64,000 bases of DNA from Marinobacter guineae (GCF_002744735.1 NZ_KZ319341.1:49848-113847), one strand, 5' to 3'. Shown: positions 8,380-16,116, numbered from the stretch's first letter. Made by a program: numbers and translations. Notes: generated by a model not told the origin, from the sequence alone.

Positions 8380-8856
8380 ATGAAAAATGACTCATTTGAG
8401 CAAATGTGGACAGAGGTGAAATCCAGCAAGCCGAAACTCTTTTTCCTGATTTTCCTGGTTATCGGAGGCGCCGCTGGAATCATATCCAATGGCCTCAAGC
8501 TGCCCGGGCTGACTGAGCAGAGTATTCCCTATTCTTATGATCAACTGATGGACGAGATTTATTTGGCTGGCCTGACCACAGCACAGGCAGCTGAAAAGAA
8601 GTCTGAATTCGTGGGTAAACGAGTGAGCTGGCAAGCGACAGTGATAGACGTTGAGGCCGGCACATGGGGCAATACAGTGACGCTAAGCGATGGGCCGGAA
8701 AATTCCCTGACTGATTATTTCTTGGAGGGTGTTTCGGATAGCGATGCACTGCAGCTCTCGAAAGAGGATGTGATCAACTTTTCAGGAAACATCGACAGAA
8801 TCCAGGATGGCGTGGTTACCGGTTACGTGTACCTGACGGATGTCGAAATCAAATAA
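8380..8856 (+). CDS. Single-span membrane protein with an OB-fold-like domain
   Basis: The ATG at 8380 is preceded by AAGGAG at nine bases and is preferred over the in-frame ATG at 8317. The 158 residues have a short charged cytoplasmic part, one transmembrane helix (about residues 19-40, LFFLIFLVIGGAAGIISNGL), and an extracytoplasmic domain. That domain contains EFVGKRVSWQATVIDVEAG, VTLSDG and VINFSGNIDRIQDGVVTGYVYLTDVEI, the spacing seen in tRNA_anti-like OB-fold domains of small membrane proteins. In a prophage, membrane proteins of this size are often lysogenic conversion or exclusion factors, but nothing in the sequence shows that here. Confidence 0.6.
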   Translation: MKNDSFEQMWTEVKSSKPKLFFLIFLVIGGAAGIISNGLKLPGLTEQSIPYSYDQLMDEIYLAGLTTAQAAEKKSEFVGKRVSWQATVIDVEAGTWGNTVTLSDGPENSLTDYFLEGVSDSDALQLSKEDVINFSGNIDRIQDGVVTGYVYLTDVEIK

Positions 8857-8938
8857 CCTGATCTCCGACCGTCTCCAGGGCAATCGCTCTGTCTGCCACC
8901 GCAAGACACAGAGCTATATCTCCCCTTGGGCAACTGGC

Positions 8939-9394
8939 TCAACGGCACACATTGTTCCTATGCCGCTCTCGGTCCCGGATTTGCTGCTCATAATAACGCT
9001 CTTCATTAATGGTGTAGCCTTGCTTTTTCTTGGTGTCCCACCGCTCCCTGGCACTTTGGAGCCGGTTCTCAGCCCCCTGGCAGATATAATCCGGCCGGCT
9101 TTGATAATCCTCCCGGATCTCTGTCACCCGCTCTCGATATCTGGCCTCAGCATTCCTCAGAGACGCCCTCTCCCTCTGCCGTTCAAGCTCCCGGGCCTGG
9201 CGGATAATATCCGACTCCCGCGAAGCATCATCACCAGTGGATCCTGATTCAATATTCTGGATTTTCACCTCTTCCTTGGTGCCTGGTGGAGGTTGACTGC
9301 CAAAGTGCGTGACGCCGCTTTCATCGGTCCATTTGTAGACCTGGGCAATAGCTGGCGGAGTAAAGGCTATGAGCAAAATTAGAATCAGGCGCAT
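8939..9394 (-). CDS. Secreted DUF4124-domain protein
   Basis: Protein of 151 residues with a clear signal peptide (MRLILILLIAFTPPAIAQ). Directly after it comes the DUF4124 motif VYKWTDESGVTHFGSQPPPG. The rest is a charged helix (residues 50-150, many R, E and Q) ending in Cys-Arg. The start is supported by GGGAGG four bases upstream. DUF4124 proteins are common periplasmic proteins of gammaproteobacteria with no settled function. It converges with the OB-fold membrane protein gene and may be a lysogeny-expressed accessory gene. Confidence 0.75.
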   Translation of the reverse strand: MRLILILLIAFTPPAIAQVYKWTDESGVTHFGSQPPPGTKEEVKIQNIESGSTGDDASRESDIIRQARELERQRERASLRNAEARYRERVTEIREDYQSRPDYICQGAENRLQSARERWDTKKKQGYTINEERYYEQQIRDRERHRNNVCR

Positions 9395-9474
9395 GTTACC
9401 TCCCTGTATCGGCCTTTATCTCAAAGTAGCACAGAACCGTCCTTCCAGATCGGCCATTGCCTCCGCCTGGGAAA

Positions 9475-9771
9475 TCAGCGATCTAATTGGATGCCTGTTT
9501 CAAATTCTTTTCGGAGCTTTTCATAGGCCCGGTGCACCCTCATCCTGAATTTATCTGGGGTAATACCAAGCTCCCGACAGATCCGCTCAGAGCTCCAGAA
9601 GGTTTCCGTTCTCTGCCCTGTCACCGGGTCCGCTGTGGCCGTGGTTCGGTTATATGAGCGGGGTTCTGGTGCATGAATTGAGCCGCGGACACTCGCTATA
9701 TACGACAGCACCTTGAAATTGGTTGTTGTGTGGAGGTCAGCCAACTGCCGCTGCCAGGAGCCTCGCCGCAT
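9475..9771 (-). CDS. Shortened paralogue of the neighbouring phage regulator
   Basis: The ATG at 9771 gives 98 residues; a TTG just before it extends the frame by one codon. Its second half is closely related to the C-terminus of the gene at 9826-10290: NRTT, then DPVTGQRTETFWSSERICRE and a K/R-rich helix FRMRVHRAYEKLRKEF. The N-terminal 90 residues of the neighbour are missing and the first 40 residues here match it poorly. The shared part looks like a sigma-factor region 4 type helix-turn-helix, as in phage Q-like antiterminators. It is either a separate small regulator or the remnant of a tandem duplication. Confidence 0.55.
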   Translation of the reverse strand: MRRGSWQRQLADLHTTTNFKVLSYIASVRGSIHAPEPRSYNRTTATADPVTGQRTETFWSSERICRELGITPDKFRMRVHRAYEKLRKEFETGIQLDR

Positions 9772-9825
9772 CAAGCTCTTGGGGCTGGCGGCCTGAATCC
9801 ATACCGCAACTTGCGGGCAAAAAAA

Positions 9826-10290
9826 TCAGTTGATATTGCCGGCGGCCGCCTCCAGCTCTTTGCCGAGCTTCTTATACCCACGGTGAACCCGCGCCCGGAA
9901 GTTTTCTTTAGAAATTCCGAGCTCTCGGCTGATCCTTTCAGAGCTCCAATAGGTTTCTGTTCGCTTTCCCGTTACCGGTTCTTCTGTGATTGTGGTTCGG
10001 TTAAGATATGCACGATTGATGAGAACAGCCTGGCGGTATGGCTCATCAATTTTTTCGAGTACCGCGAGCGCCTGGCGATGCTTCGGCTTCCAGTCACCGA
10101 GAAGCCAGCCTTTTTTCCAAACCGTGACCGTGGATACTTCGCCTTTCGGAAGCACCCCGCCACAGTCCCGAACCCTCCCAAGAATGCTGGAATTCTGCCA
10201 GCCTGCATCTGCGTCCCGAGACATCAATACGTCGAGAGCCAGATCCACAATTGACTCCAGTTTTTCTTTTGTCACTTCCGCCATGGCCAT
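9826..10290 (-). CDS. Phage regulator with sigma-70 region 4-like C-terminus (possible Q-type antiterminator)
   Basis: The ATG at 10290 (AAGGA about five bases before) gives 154 residues; 10284 is an equally placed alternative. The N-terminal half is helical (EKLESIVDLALDVLMSR) and includes a wedge-like segment GDWKPKHRQALAVLEKIDEP. The C-terminal 55 residues contain ETYWSSERISRELGISKENF followed by RARVHRGYKKLGKELE, a helix-turn-helix like that of sigma region 4. Phage antitermination proteins of the Q class show this layout, and such genes usually sit near late promoters. The Q role is inferred; a related shorter copy follows 54 bases downstream. Confidence 0.55.
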   Translation of the reverse strand: MAMAEVTKEKLESIVDLALDVLMSRDADAGWQNSSILGRVRDCGGVLPKGEVSTVTVWKKGWLLGDWKPKHRQALAVLEKIDEPYRQAVLINRAYLNRTTITEEPVTGKRTETYWSSERISRELGISKENFRARVHRGYKKLGKELEAAAGNIN

Positions 10291-10827
10291 ACGATCCTTC
10301 CCGTTACTGACGCCAGACACAGAATAGGCAGCACATTTGATTGCCTGGAAGCGCCATAGCGCGACCTCTCTGCCACCTATTCGCTTATGCCCGCAATATT
10401 CTGCTGTTATCTGGATTGTTTTACAATTTGTCAGAACGCATAAAGCTGCAGGATGTTCAAACCTTCAGCCCGCTTTGTGGACCTCATAAACCAGGACTCG
10501 AATAGAGTGAAAGGATACTGCTGGCGGAGATACGGTTCAGAATCCGGTTTGCGCCTGGCCATGAAGCACCAAATGCCCGGGGAAGCATTGGGGATGCCTC
10601 GCTGGAGAAACCGCCGCCGGGTCAAAGGGACGAGCGAAGGTATTCGTGATCGGTGTGCTTGTGCCTTAATGAGTCTGCGTACGCTCGCTATTTGCGGGGA
10701 CGCCCCTCATTGGTTGTTGTTTCTTCGTTAACCGGCAACCGATCCTGAGAGCAAGTAGCATCTACATATTGGAGCAACACAACCTCACGGATACCACAAC
10801 CAAGGATTCATGGCAGATAGTCAGGCA
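10291..10827 (+). other. 537-base stretch with no supported gene
   Basis: Overlapping frames exist on both strands (plus 10453-10731, minus 10431-10625), but neither has a good ribosome-binding site or a recognisable sequence. The part nearest 10320-10430 should hold the promoter of the minus-strand regulator gene; I do not see a convincing -35/-10 pair. Confidence 0.4.
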
Positions 10828-10829
10828 AG

Positions 10830-10851
10830 AAAAAGGGGGGGATCTCCCCCC
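10830..10851 (-). terminator. Rho-independent terminator for the small membrane protein gene
   Basis: Read on the minus strand, six G (10851-10846), a short loop and a run of C (down to 10835) form a very GC-rich stem. Five U follow at once (the A run at 10830-10834). It starts seven bases after the stop of the gene at 10858-11031, which supports that gene as real. Confidence 0.75.
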
Positions 10852-10857
10852 TCACAC

Positions 10858-11031
10858 CTATACCGGTATCAGATAAGAAAAATCGGGAGGAATGGCTGCC
10901 ACCATCATCAGGCCTCCGAGAACTAGGCGCCTCATCCATCGAAAACAGCCACGAAACCACTGCTCCGAAACCTCGAGAGCAAGTCGGTATCGCCCTTGCT
11001 CTTTCTTCAATGAAAATGCCACTATTGCCAT
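10858..11031 (-). CDS. Small membrane protein (57 aa), unknown
   Basis: The ATG at 11031 gives 57 residues: MAIVAFSLKKEQGRYRLALE, a segment with Trp and Arg, then a hydrophobic helix (RRLVLGGLMMVAAIP, about residues 35-49) and a short tail. GGAG lies ten bases before the start, and a strong terminator follows the stop by seven bases. The frame is open to 11169, but the extra residues look untranslated. The single membrane segment near the C-terminus recalls small phage membrane proteins such as holin-like or toxin peptides, but no family is recognised. Confidence 0.5.
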   Translation of the reverse strand: MAIVAFSLKKEQGRYRLALEVSEQWFRGCFRWMRRLVLGGLMMVAAIPPDFSYLIPV

Positions 11032-11230
11032 ATTGATGATTCTCCATCGCTGGCGGATTATCGATAGGGCGCCACGCTCACTTTGGTCGGTTTGCCGTGG
11101 CGCTCTCACTTTGAATCCCTTCTCAACAACTCCTAGTCGCATCGTTGCGCACCGGCGCTGTCTCGTCAATCCTCATAGGTTTACCCATTGTTACTTTTGA
11201 ACCAAGGTTTTTAATAAGCATGCACGAACG

Positions 11231-11252
11231 AAAAAACCGCGTAATCACGCGG
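11231..11252 (-). terminator. Rho-independent terminator of the three-gene repressor operon
   Basis: On the minus strand CCGCGT (11252-11247) and ACGCGG (11242-11237) form a 6-bp stem with a 4-base loop, followed by six U (11236-11231). It lies about 80 bases after the stop at 11335 and is the natural end of the transcript starting at the ribbon-helix-helix gene. Confidence 0.75.
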
Positions 11253-11305
11253 CTTTCTCGGCAACCAGGCCAGGAATCTATCAAGCAATCTCCCAGCAAC
11301 CCGTA

Positions 11306-11326
11306 AGCCCCGGACCAGCCGGGGCT
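11306..11326 (-). other. 8-bp GC-rich hairpin between stop codon and terminator
   Basis: AGCCCCGG (11306-11313) is complementary to CCGGGGCT (11319-11326) across a 5-base loop. There is no U-run next to it; the proper terminator is 55 bases further along the transcript. It could stabilise the 3' end of the message. Confidence 0.4.
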
Positions 11327-11334
11327 CATTGTTC

Positions 11335-11832
11335 TCAACGTTTAGTCAGCTTCATTGTGGCCTGCTCTGCCTGCTCCACATTCGATATCAGCTGGCCAAC
11401 ATAGTTTTCCAGAGCAACCCCGCTCAGCTCTGAGCCGCCCTCTCTCGCCCGCTCCAGATACAGCATCATCATCAGCAGCATGGACCGGGTTTGGCTATGA
11501 AGCGCCCCAAGGTCATCAACCGGATTCATTAACTGCGTATTGGCTGACTCCTGGGTGGTTGGCTCCCGCTGATAGTTCACGATTTCAGCCGCCGTCTTTT
11601 TGATCTCTGCCGTCACCTGGTCATCGTGGGTATCGCACATGGCCTCACAATCACCGCTGGCACTGGCTACCAGATTCCATGCCTGGCTAATCATAGCCCC
11701 TATCACCACATCGGGAGAGTCATGCTCAAGCAGGTTATTCAGGTTTTCACGGCTGTTCAGGAAATTGAGCGTAGCCTCAGCATCAAGCAGGCGTGAACGG
11801 CAATCAGTCAGACAGCTTGAGAATTTGTTCAT
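11335..11832 (-). CDS. Hypothetical helical protein, last gene of repressor operon
   Basis: Protein of 165 residues, start overlapping the preceding stop (ATGA at 11829-11832). It appears all-helical: MNKFSSCLTDCRSRLLDAEA, VVIGAMISQAWNLVASASGD, LHSQTRSMLLMMMLYLERA, and a final helix with VGQLISNVEQAEQATMKL. Cysteines cluster in the first 70 residues (SCLTDC, DCEAMC). No family is recognised. It shares the general make-up of the gene before it (a bundle of amphipathic helices around Cys), so the two may be distant relatives or partners. Regulation is probably through the ribbon-helix-helix protein encoded first. Confidence 0.6.
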   Translation of the reverse strand: MNKFSSCLTDCRSRLLDAEATLNFLNSRENLNNLLEHDSPDVVIGAMISQAWNLVASASGDCEAMCDTHDDQVTAEIKKTAAEIVNYQREPTTQESANTQLMNPVDDLGALHSQTRSMLLMMMLYLERAREGGSELSGVALENYVGQLISNVEQAEQATMKLTKR

Positions 11833-12152
11833 GGCTGGCTCCCTGCGTCGGCAAAGGCTTCAGCGCTCCGGGCTGCAGCGTTTCTCAGTTCTCGCACAGC
11901 CGCTGTGTCTATACGACAGCACAGGTTATTTATTTGGCCGGAGATAGCTTCCAGGGCATAGATCACTCCCCCGTAGGTGGCGCTGTCCATCGTCCCTTCT
12001 TCGTCTTCGTCCTGCTTTATCCGGTCAGAGATGAGTACGGAGGCCAGCCCCCTGATTGCCGATGCTGCCTGCTCCAGTGCATCCAACTCAATTCTTACTT
12101 CCGAGGATAGGGTCTCAGGCGTATTGATGATGTTAAGCTTACTGCGTTGCAT
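11829..12152 (-). CDS. Hypothetical helical protein, second gene of repressor operon
   Basis: Protein of 107 residues starting at ATG 12152 with GAGAGG six bases before. It is acidic in the middle (KQDEDEEGTMD) and helical elsewhere: ELDALEQAASAIRGLASVLI, YGGVIYALEAISGQINNL, then an Ala-rich C-terminus (RELRNAAARSAEAFADAGSQ). Helices of this kind occur in small phage and plasmid proteins of unknown role. It is coupled to the next gene by ATGA and lies 68 bases after the ribbon-helix-helix gene, with a hairpin between them. Confidence 0.6.
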   Translation of the reverse strand: MQRSKLNIINTPETLSSEVRIELDALEQAASAIRGLASVLISDRIKQDEDEEGTMDSATYGGVIYALEAISGQINNLCCRIDTAAVRELRNAAARSAEAFADAGSQP

Positions 12153-12185
12153 AGCGAACCTCTCTAGTTGCGTCGCTGTGTAATG

Positions 12186-12215
12186 GCCCCGGGTCTGTTG
12201 CAGCAGATCCGGGGC
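12186..12215 (-). other. Strong hairpin between the repressor gene and the next gene
   Basis: GCCCCGG (12186-12192) pairs with CCGGGGC (12209-12215), and the inner TCTG (12194-12197) pairs with CAGA (12204-12207), giving an 11-bp stem with one mismatch and a 6-base loop. There is no U-tract on the minus strand, so it is more likely an mRNA-stability or attenuation element than a full terminator. Confidence 0.45.
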
Positions 12216-12220
12216 ACCTT

Positions 12221-12397
12221 TCAGCCTTTCGGCTTTTTCTGCTCGCTCTCCAGCCCCGAAACAATCAACATTCTGACAGCTGCGGAACGGTTAACGGGTT
12301 GTTTCATGTAACGTTCAAGCTCGGTTCGGTAACTTTCCACCCGCTCCAGGATATCGGCGGGCAGCTTGACGTTTATGTGTGCGGAGTATTGGCTCAT
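12221..12397 (-). CDS. Ribbon-helix-helix (Arc/CopG-like) transcriptional regulator, 58 aa
   Basis: The ATG at 12397 is preceded by GGGAGG with five bases of spacing and gives 58 residues: MSQYSAHINVKLPADILERV, then ESYRTELERYMKQP, then VNRSAAVRMLIVSGLES and a Lys-rich tail. The N-terminal strand (HINVKLP) followed by two helices, the second opening with NRSAAVR, is the standard ribbon-helix-helix layout. Such dimers bind DNA through the paired strand. Two copies of a short palindrome sit 14 to 32 bases upstream of its own start, so autorepression is likely. It heads the three-gene unit ending at 11231. Confidence 0.8.
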   Translation of the reverse strand: MSQYSAHINVKLPADILERVESYRTELERYMKQPVNRSAAVRMLIVSGLESEQKKPKG

Positions 12398-12410
12398 CTC
12401 GGCCTCCCTT

Positions 12411-12455
12411 CGTATTACGTCGTATTACGATAGTAAGAGTTTCTGAATAGTGCAA
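12411..12455 (-). promoter_or_regulatory. Promoter with tandem palindromic operator for the ribbon-helix-helix operon
   Basis: CGTATTACG occurs twice, at 12411-12419 and 12421-12429, with a 10-base period. Each copy is itself a dyad (CGTA/TACG around a central base). On the minus strand TTGCAC (12455-12450), 17 bases and TATCGT (12432-12427) form a possible -35/-10 pair, so one operator copy overlaps the -10. Tandem sites one helical turn apart are typical targets of cooperative ribbon-helix-helix dimers. The promoter call is an inference; the repeats are seen directly. Confidence 0.6.
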
Positions 12456-12873
12456 GAAATTGTTTTGATCTTTGTGACCGGAGATGAATACAGTGGAGCG
12501 CAGGCTCAATATCTGGCCTGGAATGCAGCGCGAGAAAATGCGGGTACTTTTGCGGGTACTATGAGGGCACACCATTACTCAACTACATTAAAATCAATTC
12601 GTTATGTCATTCCTTTGGCTCCTGCCGGGGGCACCACCCTGACTTACACCCAGATCCACAAAGTACATCGACCTACTGTTCTTAAATAGTTTATACCCAA
12701 CCCTTCCTCTATCGATGTCCACTGAATCTTGCCGCTGGCGAATCAGTGTCAAAACTGTTGCCTGTGTCATTCCCTGCAACCCTTTTCATAGCTCGTCCAA
12801 GTTCCGCGGTGCTAATATGAAATTTAAAATGAAAAGGACCATGATCACCACCCGACGCAAGGAGCGCGACGTC
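12456..12873 (+). other. Prophage/host junction region without a supported gene
   Basis: This 418-base stretch separates the phage control genes from the MscS channel gene. It contains a 9-base direct repeat GCGGGTACT at 12540-12548 and 12552-12560, and a tRNA-3'-end-like string TGCCGGGGGCACCA around 12622-12636 that is not part of a foldable tRNA. Both could be attachment-site leftovers. The frames running through (plus 12450-12689; the open part of the channel frame from 12715) do not look like protein. Confidence 0.35.
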
Positions 12874-15567
12874 ATGAACCGCCAAAGGCTTCGCATCCGC
12901 AGCGGCGTTCGGTCATTCTGCCTGATATGGGCGGTTATCCTGTGCTATGCCGCCATGCCATCTCATGCCCAACAAAATAACGAAGAAGGAAGTGGCGCAG
13001 AGACGGCCGAGGGAAGTGTCGAGACAACTACCGAAGAAAAAAAAGCAGAACCCGAAGAAGCCAGGCCTGCTGTCCAGCCCGAACTGGAAGCGGAGACCGA
13101 AAGTCCGCCCCAAATTCAACTTCCCGACACCGAAACGGCGGATATCCGCCAACAGATTCAGGCCCTGAGAACTTCTCTGGACCAACGCCTGGTTGCAGTT
13201 GAATCCACACGCAACCGGCTTTCCTACGCGGAATCACTTCTCAACCGACTTCAAGACGAATACAACAGTTTCGAGCTTCGCCTGGAAAAAGCCGGCCTAA
13301 ACCTGACCGGCAACTACGCCAATCTCCTTCAGCAGCGGCTTGAGCGACTCCAACGCCAAGGTATTGCGGAGGATCTGATTGGTGACATTGAAAGCCAGTT
13401 ATCGACAGCGCGCGAAGAGCAACTTCGACTGGAAGAGTTCGAGGCTGTCATCGATCCCGGCGATGATGCCCGCGACCAGCTACGAAGTCAGAGAGCAAGT
13501 CTGATCCGCCAACTGCACAAGGCGGTCACCGAACACATCCAGGCTTTGAACGAGTATTTCAGCACGGTATCGGCGCTGAAGGAGCAGGTAGAAGCGTACC
13601 AGGTCCTTTTGCAACAGCGCCTGTTCTGGCTCCCCAGTGCTCCGGTTGTAGGAGCGGACACTCTCACAGAGCTTTTCACGGCAGTGGCCTGGTTTGCCGA
13701 GCAGTTTCGTCTCGATCCGCTTAACGAAGCGGTTGGTAAATCGGTTAAGGAGCGTGGCGGGCCCATTGCCTTTCTCATCATCCTTCTGGCACTGCTGCTC
13801 ATCAAGCGACCAGCCTTCAAACGTAACCTCAGTGGCAACAGCCGGTACGTCGGGAATGTTGGCCGTGATCGTATTGAACATACTCTGTATGCGTTCACCA
13901 ACAGCGTCCTACTGGCACTCCCGGGTGTGCTGGTATTCGCTATCGCGGCGCTTTTGCTAAGGGAGGGCAACGACTTTTTCTCTGCTCTGTCCGGAGGCCT
14001 GGCCACTGCGGCAATTGTCACCCTCCTGCTGGCACTGATTCACAACGTGGCCCGCCAGGGTGGATTGGGAGATGCGCATTTCAACTGGCATATCGACTCG
14101 CTGCGCGCCCTTCGCCGGGAACTTCCGTTTCTTCTGGCGGTAATCATCCCAATCACCGTTATCATGCCGACCACCGCAACACCCGACGGATCCGAATTCG
14201 TAGACAGTCTCGGGCGCTTGCTTTTCACCGCGGTATCCATCGCGCTTTCGACGTTCGCGCATCGCATCATCGGTGCGGTCCGGGCCGACCGGCCAAAGAG
14301 CAAGCACCTGTTGGCCCTGCATGTAGTAGCGGTTGCCACACCCCTGGTGCTGGTGGTGGCATCGCTACTGGGATATCACTACACCGCCCTGGAGCTGGAG
14401 CGAAACCTGTTCATCAGCATCTGCTGGATAGCCTTCAACGCCATGCTGTTCTACATCGGACTCCGGGCGCTTTCGGTCAGGGAACGTCGTCTGACCCTGG
14501 CTCGGCTGCGTGAACGCCGCGAGGCGGAACGTAAGCTCGCGGAAACCAGGGAAGCCGCAGAATCCTCGGGCGAAGGGGTACCGCAAATGCTGGATATGCC
14601 GGAAATGGATCTCAAGGATATCAATCAACAGAGTACCGCGCTCTTGCGCATCCTGGTTTCCGTGCTACTCCTTACCGGGCTCTGGTTGCTCTGGGCCAGC
14701 CTGATTCCGGCCCTGCAACTGTTCGATAACATCACGCTCTGGACCATTGCCACCGACCTTGATGGCGGCGATCCTCTGCCCATTACCCTGGGGGACCTTC
14801 TGCTGGCGCTGTTCGTCGGTGTTGGTACCGTACTCGCTGCCAGAAACCTCCCGGGCACCCTGGAAGTCATGGTGCTCAGCCGGATGAAGCTTGAGCCCGG
14901 TACCGGCTATGCCATTACTACCCTTACCACCTATACCCTGGTGTTAATCGGGGTAGTGGTTTTCCTCGGTGTGATCGGGGTGCAGTGGTCCAAACTCCAG
15001 TGGCTGGTGGCGGCTCTCGGGGTAGGTTTGGGCTTTGGCCTTCAGGAAATTGTCGCCAATTTTGTGTCCGGCATCATCCTGCTATTCGAACGTCCCATCC
15101 GCGTCGGGGATACGGTCACTATTGACGGCATCACCGGGACGGTTTCACGTATCCGCATTCGTGCCACTACGCTGGTCGACTGGGACCGCAAGGAGCAGAT
15201 CATTCCCAACAAAACCTTCGTGACCCAGGATCTGACCAACTGGACGCTGTCTGACTCGATCACGCGCGTCATACTGCAAGTCGGCGTTGCCTACGGCTCC
15301 GATATGGACCAGGTGCAGGAACTGCTTACAGAGGTGGCTCAGAACAACGAACGGGTCGTGGATGATCCAGCACCCGCGGTGTTCTGCGTCGGCCTGGGAG
15401 ATAGCCGTATTGATTTCGAGCTGCGGGTGTTTGTGAAAGATCCCCTGGACATTATGCCCCTGTCCCACGAGATCAACGCCGCCATTACTCGCACCCTCCA
15501 TGAGGCAGGCATTGAGATTCCCTTCCCTCAGCGGGATATTCACGTGCGGACAATTGCGGATACGTGA
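12874..15567 (+). CDS. Large MscS-family mechanosensitive channel (MscK/MscM-like)
   Basis: The ATG at 12874 has AAGGAG nine bases before it and begins a signal peptide (SFCLIWAVILCYAAMPSHA), so it is preferred over the open frame to 12715. The 897-residue protein has a periplasmic acidic, coiled-coil N-terminal part (about 40-270), around ten membrane helices (about 290-720), then the MscS core: GLGFGLQEIVANFVSGIILL with pore-lining Gly/Ala residues, FERPIRVGDTVTID, IPNKTFVTQDLTNWTL, and the C-terminal alpha/beta domain ending in IPFPQRDIHVR. It should release solutes when osmotic downshift stretches the inner membrane. It is shorter than E. coli MscK (about 1,120 aa). It is probably the first host gene after the prophage. 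Confidence 0.85.
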   Translation: MNRQRLRIRSGVRSFCLIWAVILCYAAMPSHAQQNNEEGSGAETAEGSVETTTEEKKAEPEEARPAVQPELEAETESPPQIQLPDTETADIRQQIQALRTSLDQRLVAVESTRNRLSYAESLLNRLQDEYNSFELRLEKAGLNLTGNYANLLQQRLERLQRQGIAEDLIGDIESQLSTAREEQLRLEEFEAVIDPGDDARDQLRSQRASLIRQLHKAVTEHIQALNEYFSTVSALKEQVEAYQVLLQQRLFWLPSAPVVGADTLTELFTAVAWFAEQFRLDPLNEAVGKSVKERGGPIAFLIILLALLLIKRPAFKRNLSGNSRYVGNVGRDRIEHTLYAFTNSVLLALPGVLVFAIAALLLREGNDFFSALSGGLATAAIVTLLLALIHNVARQGGLGDAHFNWHIDSLRALRRELPFLLAVIIPITVIMPTTATPDGSEFVDSLGRLLFTAVSIALSTFAHRIIGAVRADRPKSKHLLALHVVAVATPLVLVVASLLGYHYTALELERNLFISICWIAFNAMLFYIGLRALSVRERRLTLARLRERREAERKLAETREAAESSGEGVPQMLDMPEMDLKDINQQSTALLRILVSVLLLTGLWLLWASLIPALQLFDNITLWTIATDLDGGDPLPITLGDLLLALFVGVGTVLAARNLPGTLEVMVLSRMKLEPGTGYAITTLTTYTLVLIGVVVFLGVIGVQWSKLQWLVAALGVGLGFGLQEIVANFVSGIILLFERPIRVGDTVTIDGITGTVSRIRIRATTLVDWDRKEQIIPNKTFVTQDLTNWTLSDSITRVILQVGVAYGSDMDQVQELLTEVAQNNERVVDDPAPAVFCVGLGDSRIDFELRVFVKDPLDIMPLSHEINAAITRTLHEAGIEIPFPQRDIHVRTIADT

Positions 15568-15653
15568 ACCGTAAGATAACGCGCGAAAACGAGGATGGCG
15601 TGATTTCACGTCATCTCCATTCTCATTTTTTACTCTTCAATCAGATCGTAGCA

Positions 15654-15833
15654 TTAGTCATTTTGCTTCTTCTTGGCGTCGTCGTTGATCTCGCCTAACA
15701 CGGTTTCATCCTTACCATGCTTCCTGGGCTTACCCTTGTCCGGAGTGGTTTTGTCGTCGGCCGTCTTTTCGGCACCTTCTCTTCCCTTCGCTCTCTCGCC
15801 GCTTGCACTTACGTTGACTTGGTTCTTGTTCAT
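15654..15833 (-). CDS. Small hydrophilic stress-type protein (59 aa)
   Basis: The ATG at 15833 has GGGAG nine bases before it; the frame to 15887 is not needed. The 59 residues lack hydrophobic segments and are rich in K, D, G and E (GERAKGREGAEKTADDKT, then KPRKHGKDETVLGEINDD). This composition is typical of small, disordered, general-stress or desiccation proteins often found beside csbD-like genes. No specific family is recognised. It follows the CsbD gene on the same strand after 79 bases. Confidence 0.55.
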   Translation of the reverse strand: MNKNQVNVSASGERAKGREGAEKTADDKTTPDKGKPRKHGKDETVLGEINDDAKKKQND

Positions 15834-15912
15834 GAGCTGATCTCCCGTTGATCGTTTCGTTTGAGCACTGCCTAACCCTGAACTCATAAACCGTCAGGGT
15901 CAGGAGCCCAAG

Positions 15913-16116
15913 TCAGTGCTTTGCGGCCTCTTCAAACTTTTTAACCTGCCTTTCGGCTTCTTCTCTCGAAACACCGTAGGCTTGTTGAATCTCTCCCGCC
16001 AACTGGTCCCGCTTGCCGGCAATCTCGTCAAGCCGATCATCGGTCAACTTGCCCCACTGTTCTTTCACTCTACCCTTGAGCTCTTTCCAGTTGCCTTCAA
16101 TGGTGTCCTTGTTCAT
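15913..16116 (-). CDS. CsbD/YjbJ-family stress protein
   Basis: Sixty-seven residues with the family pattern MNKDTIEGNWKELKGRVKEQWGKLTDDRLDEIAGKRDQL and a second helix ending in KKFEEAA. The length and the NW-K-x-KG-x-VK-x-x-WG-x-LTDD signature match CsbD/YjbJ proteins. These are abundant, helical, soluble proteins induced by osmotic and general stress, with molecular role unsettled. The ribosome-binding site AAAGGAG lies five bases before ATG. It fits the stress theme of the neighbouring genes. Confidence 0.92.
   Translation of the reverse strand: MNKDTIEGNWKELKGRVKEQWGKLTDDRLDEIAGKRDQLAGEIQQAYGVSREEAERQVKKFEEAAKH

Noticed and set aside
10453..10731. Open frame of 92 codons on the plus strand in the prophage gap
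   Set aside because: Arg/Cys-rich translation with no recognisable pattern, overlapped by an equally long frame on the other strand, and no good ribosome-binding site.
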